A stretch of DNA of 64,000 nt, from assembly GCF_003054265.1 (NCBI RefSeq), contig NZ_QBKT01000003.1, positions 186,001-250,000 of the forward strand, read 5' to 3'. How positions within the stretch are numbered: position 1 is the first letter of the stretch; every line of letters starts with the position of its first letter. The notes under the pieces were generated by a model, which saw nothing but the letters and a program-made list of their open reading frames with translations, was not told the origin of the DNA and ran no database searches. The stretch comes from Kordia periserrulae (lineage in GTDB: Bacteria > Bacteroidota > Bacteroidia > Flavobacteriales > Flavobacteriaceae). The position numbers and the translations under genes were made by a program. Shown here in pieces: positions 45,776 through 55,465 of this stretch.

Positions 45776-46762
45776 ATGCAAGCGAAAACAACGACATCCA
45801 TCAGATTGCCTCAATCTATCACGTTACAAATAGAAACCAAAACACCTGCTAGTAATAATATGACTCGAAAGTTGATTTTTGAGAATTATGAAGGCAGGCG
45901 AATTGAATTACCGATAACATTGATGCGGACAGCAAGTCATCAATTGGAAGTTACTGATTTTCCTGATACCACGCATAATCTTCAAATTTTAGGAAGTTTG
46001 AACCATCGTTCGTTTTGGGATAAAATTTATATCAAAAATACAGGTGGAAATAGTAGCATAGACATTTATAGAATGACTTTAATTGTGCATTATCATAAAG
46101 TTGTGGCTGGCGCTGAAAAAGACATTCCGATGTTGTCAAATACGATTGTGAATCGCGTATTGGGTTCGGGCGATAGTGAAGTGTATTTAACGCCTTTTAT
46201 AGAGCGTCAAATGCTTCGTCATGCAGGCTTGACAAGTAGAAATCATCCAGCAGCAGTATTGGCGGCGAAAGATTTGGGTAAAAGTGGAACGAGTGCAGAA
46301 AGTTATGATCAATACGGGAAAAATCCAAAATATAGAGGTTGGATTAGTTATGAGTGTAGTGAATTTGCTTCGTGGTATTTGCATGAAACTGAATGCTGGA
46401 GAGATTTTACAAACAAACCCAAAACTGTATTTAGAGATATTACAGCAACGAGCCAATTGCACGCTGTTTACAAAAGCAAAAAACGAACGTATTATTATCA
46501 CAACGGAAGAAATCGATTTTTAAATGAAGAAACAGAAGTTGCATACACACCAAAACCGGGTGACATTTTTATGCGTAGAGGCAATGGAAAGTTTGAACAT
46601 TCTATGATTTTCTTACGCTGGAATGCGCGTAATAAAACAGCATTGGTGATTGACGGTCCGTATCCTGTGACGCTGCGAACAGTAGAAGTTCATGCGCTAG
46701 AAACACGTGCAGATGATCCGAAGGATTTTATTGTGTGTGAATCAGTAATGACACGGTTTTAA
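45776..46762 (+). CDS. Putative NlpC/P60 or CHAP-like amidase-type protein
   Basis: 328 residues. The N-terminal half (about 1-130) is beta-rich and unrecognised (VTDFPDTTHNLQILGSLNHRSFWDKIY). The C-terminal half has WISYECSEFASWYLHE, with a Cys at the start of a helix, and later PKPGDIFMRRGNGKFEHSMIFLRWN, where PGD and the His match the order of papain-like NlpC/P60 and CHAP amidases. These usually cut peptidoglycan cross-links. There is no signal peptide visible, so it may act in the cytoplasm or be exported another way. Family assignment is tentative. Confidence 0.6.
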   Translation: MQAKTTTSIRLPQSITLQIETKTPASNNMTRKLIFENYEGRRIELPITLMRTASHQLEVTDFPDTTHNLQILGSLNHRSFWDKIYIKNTGGNSSIDIYRMTLIVHYHKVVAGAEKDIPMLSNTIVNRVLGSGDSEVYLTPFIERQMLRHAGLTSRNHPAAVLAAKDLGKSGTSAESYDQYGKNPKYRGWISYECSEFASWYLHETECWRDFTNKPKTVFRDITATSQLHAVYKSKKRTYYYHNGRNRFLNEETEVAYTPKPGDIFMRRGNGKFEHSMIFLRWNARNKTALVIDGPYPVTLRTVEVHALETRADDPKDFIVCESVMTRF

Positions 46763-46859
46763 GAAGTAAAGGAGTTTTTTTAACAGATTGGGTAAAAGTA
46801 CGTATAAATAAAAGCAGTCTTTTTATTACTTTGTAAGCTTAATCAACAAACAATAAGTT

Positions 46860-48236
46860 ATGAGAACTCTTTTTGTGTATATGCTGCTTATAGGAATGCT
46901 TCTTTTTAGCTGTAAGCACGATACTTCCAAATGTCCAAAATGTCCCGAGTGTGCTAAGTTTCACGCTGATGCGCACGTTGTAAAAACGCCTAAAACTACT
47001 AAAACAAGCACATTTTTGGCATTGTCGGATGTGCATATTGATAGAGAATTACGTCAGACTTGTTTTGAAACAGAGGGTATGTCAGATAAAAGTGTTACTA
47101 GTGACACGCTTTGGAAGCGAACCAAATTTAAGATTGAAAGTGTTGCGAAATCTGAAAATCCGAAATTTATGGTGTATTTGGGCGATTTACCAGGCTATAA
47201 GAATAGTGAGCGAAGAAATAATTCACATCTAATGCTACAAAATTTACGAAAATTAAAAGTGAATGTTCCAATTTTATACTTGCCTGGAAATAACGATTCT
47301 TTAGAAGGTGATTATTATTCGTTTAGTAACGATTCGTTAAATACAGTTTTAAAAGAAGATGCTGATGCAGGAAATCCTTGGCCAATTATTAATAGTAAGT
47401 CGACGACAGTACAAGTTAAAAACCTTGATGATAGTAAAAAGCAGTTTGGTTATTATTCAGTAGATTTAGTTGATGGAAAAAACACCTTAAAGGTTATTGC
47501 GCTTAATACTGTAATTTTTTGTGCAAAAGGGAAGCATCAATACGTTGCTAAAGATGGCGTATCGCAACAAAAAGCAACACAAGAACAAATGACTTGGTTA
47601 GAAGCGAAACTGACCAGTTTAGGAATGAATGATCGCGTATTGATTATGATGCATATTCCTATCGGAAAGGATGGATATAATGGAAAACAAATGTGGCAAA
47701 ATGATTTGGAATTTATTGATAAATCAGGGAATAAGCATACATTATATAATGGTTTTTTAGATTTAATTGCAGCGCATAAAACCAATATTGTAGGTTTGTT
47801 AAACGGACATACGCATACAGATGGTTTACGTAGATTATACGCATCTGATAGCAAAAGTATGATGACATCATTTTCTGTGTCAACTCCCGGAATAGCCGTA
47901 AATCATGGAAATAATCCTTCTTTTAAGATATTTACATACAATACAAATACCTTTGATTTGTTAGATTTTAAAACATATTATGCTTCGCCTACAGTGAAGA
48001 AAAAATATAAATATAGTACAGATTCAAAAAACACAGATTTTAAATTTTTGGATGGATCTTCCTATACATTTCGTGATTCGTATTATGTCCACAATCCAAA
48101 CCAAACTATTTTTAATACTTTGGAAAAACAACCCTATGATTCCTTGGTTAAGTATGTAAATAGTACATTGGGCGCAAAAAGCAATCGACATTCAAAACTA
48201 AAACACCCTGATGCTGTAAATGTTTACAAAGAGTAA
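46860..48236 (+). CDS. Lipoprotein metallophosphoesterase, sphingomyelinase-like
   Basis: 458 residues with a lipoprotein signal (MRTLFVYMLLIGMLLFSC) followed by a Cys-rich KCPKCPECAKFH stretch. The calcineurin-like metal motifs are in order: SDVHIDRE (DxH), VYLGDLPG (GD), LYLPGNNDS (GNND), MMHIPIG and LLNGHTHTDG (GHTH). The order and length suit the acid-sphingomyelinase-like phosphodiesterase group, which cuts phosphodiesters outside the inner membrane. The Cys-rich tail after the lipid site could bind metal. Confidence 0.88.
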   Translation: MRTLFVYMLLIGMLLFSCKHDTSKCPKCPECAKFHADAHVVKTPKTTKTSTFLALSDVHIDRELRQTCFETEGMSDKSVTSDTLWKRTKFKIESVAKSENPKFMVYLGDLPGYKNSERRNNSHLMLQNLRKLKVNVPILYLPGNNDSLEGDYYSFSNDSLNTVLKEDADAGNPWPIINSKSTTVQVKNLDDSKKQFGYYSVDLVDGKNTLKVIALNTVIFCAKGKHQYVAKDGVSQQKATQEQMTWLEAKLTSLGMNDRVLIMMHIPIGKDGYNGKQMWQNDLEFIDKSGNKHTLYNGFLDLIAAHKTNIVGLLNGHTHTDGLRRLYASDSKSMMTSFSVSTPGIAVNHGNNPSFKIFTYNTNTFDLLDFKTYYASPTVKKKYKYSTDSKNTDFKFLDGSSYTFRDSYYVHNPNQTIFNTLEKQPYDSLVKYVNSTLGAKSNRHSKLKHPDAVNVYKE

Positions 48237-48327
48237 TTGTATATTGTTAATAATTCTATCCGATTCAGTATGAATATTGAATTTAAACCAATATCTTTGT
48301 GCTGAATTCGATAAAATTCCGGAAAAT

Positions 48328-48492
48328 ATGTTTGAATTTGATCAATATTTAGGCTTCTTAGCTTTCCTTACTATCTTAACCATTGGATTTTGGTTAATGA
48401 TTCTTTTATTAACGTTTATCGTACCATATTGGGTAGGAGGCGCTTTAAAAGAACGCTTTGACGAGTGGAAAGAAGCAAAAAAAGATTCCTAA
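48328..48492 (+). CDS. Small single-span inner-membrane protein of 54 residues
   Basis: The ATG at 48328 gives MFEFDQYLGFLAFLTILTIGFWLMILLLTFIVPYWVGGALKERF and a charged tail (DEWKEAKKDS). An in-frame TTG at 48277 could extend it, but the ATG start is likelier. One long hydrophobic helix followed by a basic/acidic tail is typical of small membrane proteins. The role is unknown. It has its own strong terminator 20 bases after the stop. Confidence 0.6.
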   Translation: MFEFDQYLGFLAFLTILTIGFWLMILLLTFIVPYWVGGALKERFDEWKEAKKDS

Positions 48493-48511
48493 ATACGAAA
48501 AGGACAAAGAT

Positions 48512-48547
48512 AAAAAGGGAACTTACGCAAGTGTAAGTTCCCTTTTT
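48512..48547 (+). terminator. Strong terminator after the small membrane protein
   Basis: A perfect 15-bp stem (AAAAAGGGAACTTAC / GTAAGTTCCCTTTTT) with the 6-base loop GCAAGT and a T-run. Also suited to end the convergent DJ-1-like gene. Confidence 0.9.
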
Positions 48548-48572
48548 TTAAACATATTGATTGAGATATTTT

Positions 48573-49343
48573 TTATAATGCTTCCAAAAGCATTTCAGCT
48601 ACTTTTTCAGAAGATGCAGGGTTTTGTCCTGTAATCAACAAACCGTCTTGTACTGCATACGGATTCCAGTTGTCAGCTTTGCTGTAGGTTCCACCATTTT
48701 CTTTCAACATTTCTTCGACTAAAAATGGCACCACGTCTGTTAATTGCACAGCTTCTTCTTCTGTATTCGAAAAACCAGTCACTTTTTTTCCTTGTACCAA
48801 AGGTGTTCCATCTACCTTTTTTGTATTCTTAAAAACGGCTGGTGCATGACACACTGCAGCCACAGGTTTGTTACTTTGGTAAAAAGCTTCAATAAGCTTG
48901 ATGGAAGTTGGGTCTTCTGACAAATCCCACAACGGACCGTGTCCGCCAGGGTAAAAAATAGCGTCATAATCTGCAGCATTAACCTTGTCTAATTGTACAG
49001 TGTTTGCCAATAATTGCTGTGTTTCTTTGTCGGCATTAAATCGTTTTGTCGCAGGCGTTTGTGCATCGTCAGCGGCACTTTTAGGATCAATTGGCGGTTG
49101 TCCTCCTTTGGGAGAAGCTAAGGTAATCTCAACTCCTTTGTCTTTTAATGTGTAATACGGCGCAGCAAATTCTTCAATCCAAAAACCCGTTTTTTCTCCC
49201 GTGTTTCCTAATTGATTGTGGCTCGTTAAAACAAACAATACTTTTTTCATTTGTTGTTGTGGTTCTTTTTGAGGTTTCTTTTCAGTTAATGTACAGGCTG
49301 TAATCACAATAATGACAGCGAGTACACTCATTATGTATTTCAT
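48573..49343 (-). CDS. DJ-1/PfpI family type 1 glutamine amidotransferase-like lipoprotein
   Basis: The frame is open from 49364, but the ATG at 49343 gives a lipoprotein signal (MKYIMSVLAVIIVITAC), leaving about 256 residues. The DJ-1/PfpI core has KKVLFVLTSHNQLGNTGEKTGFWIEEFAAPYYTL, the FYPGGHGPLWDL motif and the nucleophile Cys in VAAVCHAPAVF. This is closest to Hsp31-type members, which act as glyoxalase III or deglycase. A lipid anchor is unusual for the family. It follows the Crp/Fnr gene on the same strand. Confidence 0.87.
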   Translation of the reverse strand: MKYIMSVLAVIIVITACTLTEKKPQKEPQQQMKKVLFVLTSHNQLGNTGEKTGFWIEEFAAPYYTLKDKGVEITLASPKGGQPPIDPKSAADDAQTPATKRFNADKETQQLLANTVQLDKVNAADYDAIFYPGGHGPLWDLSEDPTSIKLIEAFYQSNKPVAAVCHAPAVFKNTKKVDGTPLVQGKKVTGFSNTEEEAVQLTDVVPFLVEEMLKENGGTYSKADNWNPYAVQDGLLITGQNPASSEKVAEMLLEAL

Positions 49344-49401
49344 AGGGGAATGATTATACTGCAAATATATTTTTTTAAATCGAGAAAAAAATTGATGTAT
49401 G

Positions 49402-50001
49402 TTAAGAATGTGTAAAACTAATTTCCTTTCGGATTCGACTCAAGCTTTCGGTAGTAATTCCTAAATACGATGCAATATGGTAATTTTTAACGGATTGCTC
49501 CACGTTTGGATAATCGTGGGTAAAGTTGAGATAACGCTCTTTGGCGGTTTGTGATAAATTGGCTAAAATTCGTTTTTGAAGGCTGACAAACGAGCGCTCT
49601 AGCTTTTTGCGAATAAAACGTTCGGTTTTGGGAATTTGATTGAAAATGTCTTCTACATCACTTCTAGAAACTTTATAGAGTGTAGCATCTTCCAAACATT
49701 CGATATTGAGTGCTGCATCAGTTCCTGAGAAAAATCCAATATAATCGCTAATCCACCAACCTTTAATGGCAAATTGAATGGTGTGTTCTTTTCCTGATTT
49801 AGAGATTAAGTACGTTCGCAAACAACCGTCCGCCACAAAATATTGACAATCGACCTTTTCGCCAGCATGTAAAATAATCTCGCCTTTTTTAAACGTAACT
49901 TTGCGATACTTTTTTTCAATAAAATCAATTTCAGCTTCCGTAAATGAAAGCTGTTTGTCATGATAAATTTGATATACTATAGAAGTTGCTTTTGGCATCA
50001 A
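49402..50001 (-). CDS. Crp/Fnr-family transcriptional regulator
   Basis: 199 residues. The N-terminal cNMP-type sensor has the jelly-roll motif (VTFKKGEIILHAGEKVDCQYFVADGCLRTYL), with ADGCLR in place of the usual phosphate-binding loop, and the C-terminal helix-turn-helix is NYHIASYLGITTESLSRIRKEIS. This is the common Bacteroidetes form that often lacks true cAMP contacts. It probably controls the DJ-1-like gene 59 bases downstream. Confidence 0.88.
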   Translation of the reverse strand: MMPKATSIVYQIYHDKQLSFTEAEIDFIEKKYRKVTFKKGEIILHAGEKVDCQYFVADGCLRTYLISKSGKEHTIQFAIKGWWISDYIGFFSGTDAALNIECLEDATLYKVSRSDVEDIFNQIPKTERFIRKKLERSFVSLQKRILANLSQTAKERYLNFTHDYPNVEQSVKNYHIASYLGITTESLSRIRKEISFTHS

Positions 50002-50265
50002 AAATTAAAAGAGTTTGAAAAAGCTTAGTTAAGGTTTCTACATAAATAACTTTTTATAAAATTAAAAGTAAATTCATACAAAACTAAAATAAATATAAGA
50101 AAAATACGTATATAAAAGTGATTCTTTAAGAGCTATGTTTCTTAAATAATGTGTTATTTTTTGGTATAACATTACTGTTGTTTGGTATGCCGATTCAAAT
50201 TTTACAGATAAAAAACAAAAACCAAACGGCTTTTTGCTAATTTCGCAATCTCAAAAAAATAGAAC

Positions 50266-51903
50266 ATGATTACGGTTGACAATATTGCGGTAGAATTTAG
50301 TGGAACAACGTTGTTTAGCGATGTGAATTTTGTCATTAACGAAAATGATAAAATCGCGTTGATGGGAAAAAATGGCGCTGGAAAATCAACAATGATGAAG
50401 ATTATTGCAGGTGTGCAAAACGCAACACGCGGAAAAGTAAATGCGCCTAAAGACACCGTGATTGCCTACTTGCCACAGCATTTGTTGACGGAAGATAAGC
50501 GTACCGTTTTTGAAGAAGCTTCGAAAGCATTTCAACATATTTTTGAAATGCGCGACCGTATGGACGAACTCAATAAACAGTTGGAAACGCGAACTGATTA
50601 TGAAAGTGAAGCGTATATGAAAATCATTGAAGAAGTTTCTGAATTGGGCGAACGCTATTATGCGTTGGAAGAAATAAATTACGATGCCGAAGTTGAAAAA
50701 GCACTGAAAGGACTTGGTTTTAAGCAAGACGATTTTCAACGTATGACGAGTGAATTTAGTGGCGGTTGGCGTATGCGAATTGAATTGGCGAAAATTCTAT
50801 TGCAAAAACCCGATTTAATTCTGCTTGATGAGCCAACAAATCATATTGACATCGAATCGGTGATTTGGTTAGAAGATTTTTTGGTGAACAAAGCCAATGC
50901 AGTCATGGTGATATCGCACGACAGAGCGTTTATTGACAATATTACCAATCGTACCATTGAAGTCACTATGGGACGCATTTACGACTACAAAGCCAATTAC
51001 TCACATTACTTGGAATTGCGTGCCGATCGTCGCGCACATCAACTAAAAGCCTATCAAGAACAGCAAAAATTTATAGCGGACAATCAGGCGTTTATAGAGC
51101 GATTTAAAGGGACGTATTCCAAAACAAATCAAGTCGCTTCTCGTGTGCGAATGCTGGAAAAGTTAGAAATCATTGAAGTGGATGAGGTTGACAATTCAGC
51201 CTTAAAACTCAAATTTCCACCTGCGCCGCGTTCCGGTGATTATCCTGTGATTGTGGAAGATTTGTCCAAAAGTTATGAGAATCATGTGGTGTTTAAAAAT
51301 GCAAGTTTCTCCATTGCACGTGGTGAAAAAGTATCGTTTGTTGGTAGAAACGGAGAAGGAAAATCGACGATGATTAAATCCATTTTAGGAGAAATAGAAC
51401 ACGAAGGTACCTGTACGCTTGGACACAATGTGAAAGTTGGGTATTTCGCGCAAAATCAGGCATCATTGCTCGACCCGAATTTGACAATTTTTCAAACTGT
51501 AGATGAAGTTGCTAAAGGAGACATTCGCACGCAAATCAAAAATATCTTGGGACAGTTTATGTTTCAAGGAGATGATATTGATAAAAAAGTCAGCGTACTT
51601 TCTGGAGGCGAAAAAACACGTTTGGCAATGGTAAAGTTGTTGCTAGAACCTGTAAATCTGCTCATTTTAGATGAGCCAACCAATCATTTAGATTTACGTT
51701 CCAAAGACGTATTAAAAGATGCGCTCAAAGCGTTTGATGGCACGCTAATTTTGGTTTCTCACGACCGTGATTTTCTTCAAGGACTATCGCAAAAAGTATT
51801 CGAATTTAAAGACCAACGCGTTATTGAACACTTTGAAACCATTGATGCATTTTTAGAGCGCAATCGTATCAAAAATATTAAGGAAATTGATTTAAAAGCT
51901 TAA
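50266..51903 (+). CDS. ABC-F family ATPase, YbiT/EttA-like translation factor
   Basis: 545 residues with two ABC domains and no membrane part. Domain 1 has Walker A GKNGAGKST, the signature FSGGWRMR and Walker B LILLDEPTNHID. Domain 2 has GRNGEGKST, LSGGEKTR and LLILDEPTNHLD. The linker (RADRRAHQLKAYQEQQKFIADNQAFIERFKGTYSK) is the P-site tRNA interaction motif region. Family members bind the ribosomal E site and affect translation or confer resistance; this looks like the housekeeping YbiT-like class. TAATTTCG at 50238 is near the -7 consensus. Confidence 0.92.
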   Translation: MITVDNIAVEFSGTTLFSDVNFVINENDKIALMGKNGAGKSTMMKIIAGVQNATRGKVNAPKDTVIAYLPQHLLTEDKRTVFEEASKAFQHIFEMRDRMDELNKQLETRTDYESEAYMKIIEEVSELGERYYALEEINYDAEVEKALKGLGFKQDDFQRMTSEFSGGWRMRIELAKILLQKPDLILLDEPTNHIDIESVIWLEDFLVNKANAVMVISHDRAFIDNITNRTIEVTMGRIYDYKANYSHYLELRADRRAHQLKAYQEQQKFIADNQAFIERFKGTYSKTNQVASRVRMLEKLEIIEVDEVDNSALKLKFPPAPRSGDYPVIVEDLSKSYENHVVFKNASFSIARGEKVSFVGRNGEGKSTMIKSILGEIEHEGTCTLGHNVKVGYFAQNQASLLDPNLTIFQTVDEVAKGDIRTQIKNILGQFMFQGDDIDKKVSVLSGGEKTRLAMVKLLLEPVNLLILDEPTNHLDLRSKDVLKDALKAFDGTLILVSHDRDFLQGLSQKVFEFKDQRVIEHFETIDAFLERNRIKNIKEIDLKA

Positions 51904-52023
51904 TATTATATTCTTCTTATCATTCTAAATACAAAACAGAAAAGTAAGATTAAACCTTAAATATAGGTGTAAAAAACCTGCACAAAAGGTGTTTTAACTA
52001 TTCTAAATTTAAAGTTCCAAAGC

Positions 52024-52031
52024 TAATTTTG
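52024..52031 (+). promoter_or_regulatory. Putative -7 box of the gingipain-like gene
   Basis: TAATTTTG fits TAnnTTTG, 59 bases before the ATG at 52090. No clear -33 TTTG seen. Confidence 0.4.
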
Positions 52032-52089
52032 CCTTCAATATTTCTAGAATTTATCAAAAAACTAGGGATAGTAACTAAAACAAAGGGAA

Positions 52090-55000
52090 ATGAAAACAGC
52101 AATGAACTTATCAAAAAAGTGGAACTATTTTATACTATGTATAGTAGCTTTTACGACAAGCAATTTATTAGAAGCGCAAACCATAACTTCTATCATGTCC
52201 TCGTATAATGGATATGATATGAATACTGATGGTATAAACGAAATTAATCAATTAACGTATTTACCATTTGAAAATATCTATGAAAGAGTCAACAACAATG
52301 AAAAATTGGTGTTGGTATTGGTTGAAGACAGAATATTGGAAAGCATCACGGGAAGTTCTTTATCGGAACAAGAACTATTAAAAAGACTCGAACAATATAA
52401 AGATGATTTAAAATCAGAAGGATACACGACAAAATTCATAAAAGCCAGTATTTATAATGGTGTAGAACATCAAGACGGGAGAACACTGCTTGCGATACGC
52501 GCCTTCTTAAAAGACATTAAACAGTCTAAAAACTTACAAGGAGTTGTATTGGTTGGTGCATTTCCTGAAGCGATGATTGTGAGGCGATGGATTTGGAGAC
52601 GAAAAAACTGGGACGTTACTATTGACGGAACCGCGTATACAGGAAGTAATCAACGAGATTTTTTAAGAATCGTTCCTGAAATTGTTGCACACAGAGCAGA
52701 TATTGTTTTGGCAGATTTGGACGGGAATTGGGAAAAAATCTATGAAAAAGGTCCTGTAGGTTTAGCATCTATCGAAGCACTTCCTGTAACTGGAACCAAT
52801 ACTAATTGGCCACTATCTGGCATGACATTTACTTCTACAAAATATAATGACCAAGTGAAGTCATTTCAAGATTTTTTCTGGATACAAGATGATAATTTTA
52901 TTCGACTTGATTCACCTAGAGGAGTCCTTAAATTAAAAATTAGAACAACTCAAAGACATCCAGAAATTAGTCGTAGTGATCGAGCGAAACCAAATCCTAT
53001 TGCGAGGCCAGAAATATTTGTGTCAAGAATTAATGCTAGAAACATTGCCGTTTCAACCAATAAAAATTATGTAGACGCAAGCAACCAAGGATTACTAGAT
53101 GCAAATGGAAAGCCTCGAACTCTGGAAACAAATCAAAATTTAAATCCAAAATCATTTTTAATAAAAGATCCAATTACAGAACGTAAAATCCTTATCAATT
53201 ATTTTGATAGAAATCATAGTTACAGAGTAGGTGGTAATCCGTTAAACAGTCATAGAACGGGAGCTGTAAAATTTGGAACAGGTTTAATCAATGCTTCAAA
53301 TCTCAATAATTATCTAAAAAAGGCATCATCAAGCTTTAGTAGTTCTGTTACATATGATGAAGCGAGTTTAGTAGATTATGTAAAATTTTTAAAAACACCT
53401 GCAACCCTCAGAGGGATGTCATCACATTCAGATCCTTGGGGAAGTATATACGATGATTCTTATAATGTAAATGAATTGGAAAATTTAGTAGGAGGGAAGC
53501 CTTGGCTTTGGAAAAAAGAAGCTATTTCAAGCGGATATCGGTATACACCTTCGTTAGTTGGACTCAATGGAAAAGCTGATGCGTATGTGCATAGAACCAT
53601 TTATGAAAACAATATTCTTTCAGGAACGGGAGGAAACCTTTTTATACACAATGGTTGTGAAGTAAACAGTCCTGGAAACGCATCTAAAAGACCTTATAAT
53701 CACAAAGATTACGGTTCTTCTAGCGGACTACAGAATGCAGAAAGTATTTTATTTTTCCTAAATGGAGTTGCTTTGGCTTCACGAGCAAAAGTATTTTATG
53801 ACAAACCAGAAGGCTTTACAGAAGAAATTGGTAAAAATAAAAAGAATCATTTCGGTATAGGTTGGAAAGCATATTTTACCAAAGAATCGAATAATGCTAG
53901 CTTAGCTTCAAATGTTTCTGGAAATAAACGAACTTATACTTGGAGTATTATTGGCGATTGGACTGCTAGAGTTCAGTATGACAATGGACTTGGTATCCTA
54001 AAACTTGAAGGAAACAACTTAAAAAATCATGCAGTACATGCAAATCAAGCGTGGTTTGGTGGCTGGAATTTTGATTCAAAACTCAATGATATAAAGGGTA
54101 AAGGTGATTTTAATGGTGACGGAATTGATGATATTTTGATTAATAGTTCGTGGGGAATCGGAGTATTATCCCGCATTGGAAATCAATGGAAAAGTATTGT
54201 AGTAAAGCCAAAAGATAGTTGGTTTGGTGGATGGCGTTATGGCGTGAATGATAAAATTGAAGCTATTGCAGATTTTGACAATGATGGAAAAGACGAAATT
54301 TTAATTACTAGTAATTGGGGAATTGCCATTTTGAAACTTCAAGGAAACTCATTTAGATCTATAATGGTAAAACCCAATGGAACTCGTTTTGGTACCTGGA
54401 CATACAATAAAACTACGGTGCGCGATAACAAAATAGAAGGTGTTGGCGATTTTAACGGTGATGGCAAAGTTGATATTTTAGTCTCAAAGCCTTACGGAAT
54501 TGGGCTATTAACCTTATCAGGATCTACTTTTCAAAGTATTGTTGTAAAGCCAAATGACACTTGGTTTGGTGGATGGCGTTATGCAGTTAGTAATAAAATT
54601 GAAGCTATTGCAGATTTTAATAATGACGGAAAAGATGAAATTTTAATCACCAGCAATTGGGGAATCGGAATACTGAAACTTCAAGGAAATACATTTAAAT
54701 CAATATTGGTAAAACCCAATGGAACTCGTTTTGGGACGTGGACATACAACACAACTACTGTTCGCGACAACAAAATAGAAGGTGTTGGCGATTTTAATGG
54801 GGATGGAAAAGCTGATATTTTAGTCTCAAAACCCTACGGAATTGCACTATTGACATTATCAAGAACTACTTTGCGTAGTATTGTTGTAAAACCTGTGGGA
54901 ACTCGATTTGGTCAATGGACTTACAACACGCGATACGTACGTGACAACAAGGTTGAAAAAATAGGCGATTTTAATGGGGATGGAAAAGCTGATATCCTAA

Positions 55001-55176
55001 TGTCAAAACCTTACGGGATTGCCTTGTTGAGTCTTTCAGGTGATACCTTTACAAGTTTATATATCAAACAAAATAATAACAAAATAGGAAATTGGCATCT
55101 AAAAGCAACAAATAGTTTTCCTGTTATTGGAAATTTCGATGGACAATCAGGAGAAGAAATCATTATATATAACTAG
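52090..55176 (+). CDS. Secreted gingipain/caspase-like (C25-type) protein with FG-GAP repeats
   Basis: 1028 residues. A signal peptide (through LLEAQ) precedes a large domain with VVLVGAFPEAMIVRRWIWRR and a possible His-Cys dyad: His446 in RGMSSHSDPWG and Cys523 in NLFIHNGCEVNSPG. The spacing fits clan CD peptidases such as C25 (gingipain). Residues about 665-1028 are six FG-GAP/VCBS-like repeats with calcium-binding motifs DFNGDG or DFDNDG at intervals of 54-60 residues. Two tandem repeats (54202 and 54544 onward, offset exactly 342 bases) are nearly identical. No T9SS sorting domain is visible at the end. It is a likely extracellular protease or adhesin. Confidence 0.8.
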   Translation: MKTAMNLSKKWNYFILCIVAFTTSNLLEAQTITSIMSSYNGYDMNTDGINEINQLTYLPFENIYERVNNNEKLVLVLVEDRILESITGSSLSEQELLKRLEQYKDDLKSEGYTTKFIKASIYNGVEHQDGRTLLAIRAFLKDIKQSKNLQGVVLVGAFPEAMIVRRWIWRRKNWDVTIDGTAYTGSNQRDFLRIVPEIVAHRADIVLADLDGNWEKIYEKGPVGLASIEALPVTGTNTNWPLSGMTFTSTKYNDQVKSFQDFFWIQDDNFIRLDSPRGVLKLKIRTTQRHPEISRSDRAKPNPIARPEIFVSRINARNIAVSTNKNYVDASNQGLLDANGKPRTLETNQNLNPKSFLIKDPITERKILINYFDRNHSYRVGGNPLNSHRTGAVKFGTGLINASNLNNYLKKASSSFSSSVTYDEASLVDYVKFLKTPATLRGMSSHSDPWGSIYDDSYNVNELENLVGGKPWLWKKEAISSGYRYTPSLVGLNGKADAYVHRTIYENNILSGTGGNLFIHNGCEVNSPGNASKRPYNHKDYGSSSGLQNAESILFFLNGVALASRAKVFYDKPEGFTEEIGKNKKNHFGIGWKAYFTKESNNASLASNVSGNKRTYTWSIIGDWTARVQYDNGLGILKLEGNNLKNHAVHANQAWFGGWNFDSKLNDIKGKGDFNGDGIDDILINSSWGIGVLSRIGNQWKSIVVKPKDSWFGGWRYGVNDKIEAIADFDNDGKDEILITSNWGIAILKLQGNSFRSIMVKPNGTRFGTWTYNKTTVRDNKIEGVGDFNGDGKVDILVSKPYGIGLLTLSGSTFQSIVVKPNDTWFGGWRYAVSNKIEAIADFNNDGKDEILITSNWGIGILKLQGNTFKSILVKPNGTRFGTWTYNTTTVRDNKIEGVGDFNGDGKADILVSKPYGIALLTLSRTTLRSIVVKPVGTRFGQWTYNTRYVRDNKVEKIGDFNGDGKADILMSKPYGIALLSLSGDTFTSLYIKQNNNKIGNWHLKATNSFPVIGNFDGQSGEEIIIYN

Positions 55177-55209
55177 TGGAACCTAAAATGATTCTACATA
55201 TTCATTAAA

Positions 55210-55429
55210 TTAACGTGAGTTCGACTTAAGAAATCACTATTCAATTCATAATTCGCTGATAAACAAATAATTGTCAGTTCGAGCGCAGTCAAGAACAGCT
55301 AAGAATTGATAATTTCAAAGGAATCTCGTGAGCTATGCTCGGTATCTACGATGATGCTCGATTTGACATTGAGTATAATTTATTAGTAATCAACTACATA
55401 ATAAAATAGTTGTATCAAGCTCACGTTAA
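55210..55429. repeat. MITE-like element with terminal TTAACGTGAG inverted repeats, copy B
   Basis: TTAACGTGAG at 55210-55219 and its exact inverse CTCACGTTAA at 55420-55429 flank 200 bases. Inside, 55274-55371 is the reverse complement of the repeat at 21536-21630: GTCAGTTCGAGCGCAGTC at one end and GATGCTCGATTTGACA at the other. There is no open reading frame, so any transposition would need a helper. Confidence 0.7.
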
Positions 55430-55465
55430 AATATAAAAACGAACTTAGGTTCGTTTTTATATTTT
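55428..55465 (+). terminator. Strong hairpin after the MITE-like element
   Basis: A perfect 17-bp stem (arms AAAATATAAAAACGAAC and GTTCGTTTTTATATTTT) with loop TTAG and a T-run. It overlaps the edge of the MITE-like element and could end the transcript of the gingipain-like gene. Confidence 0.8.
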
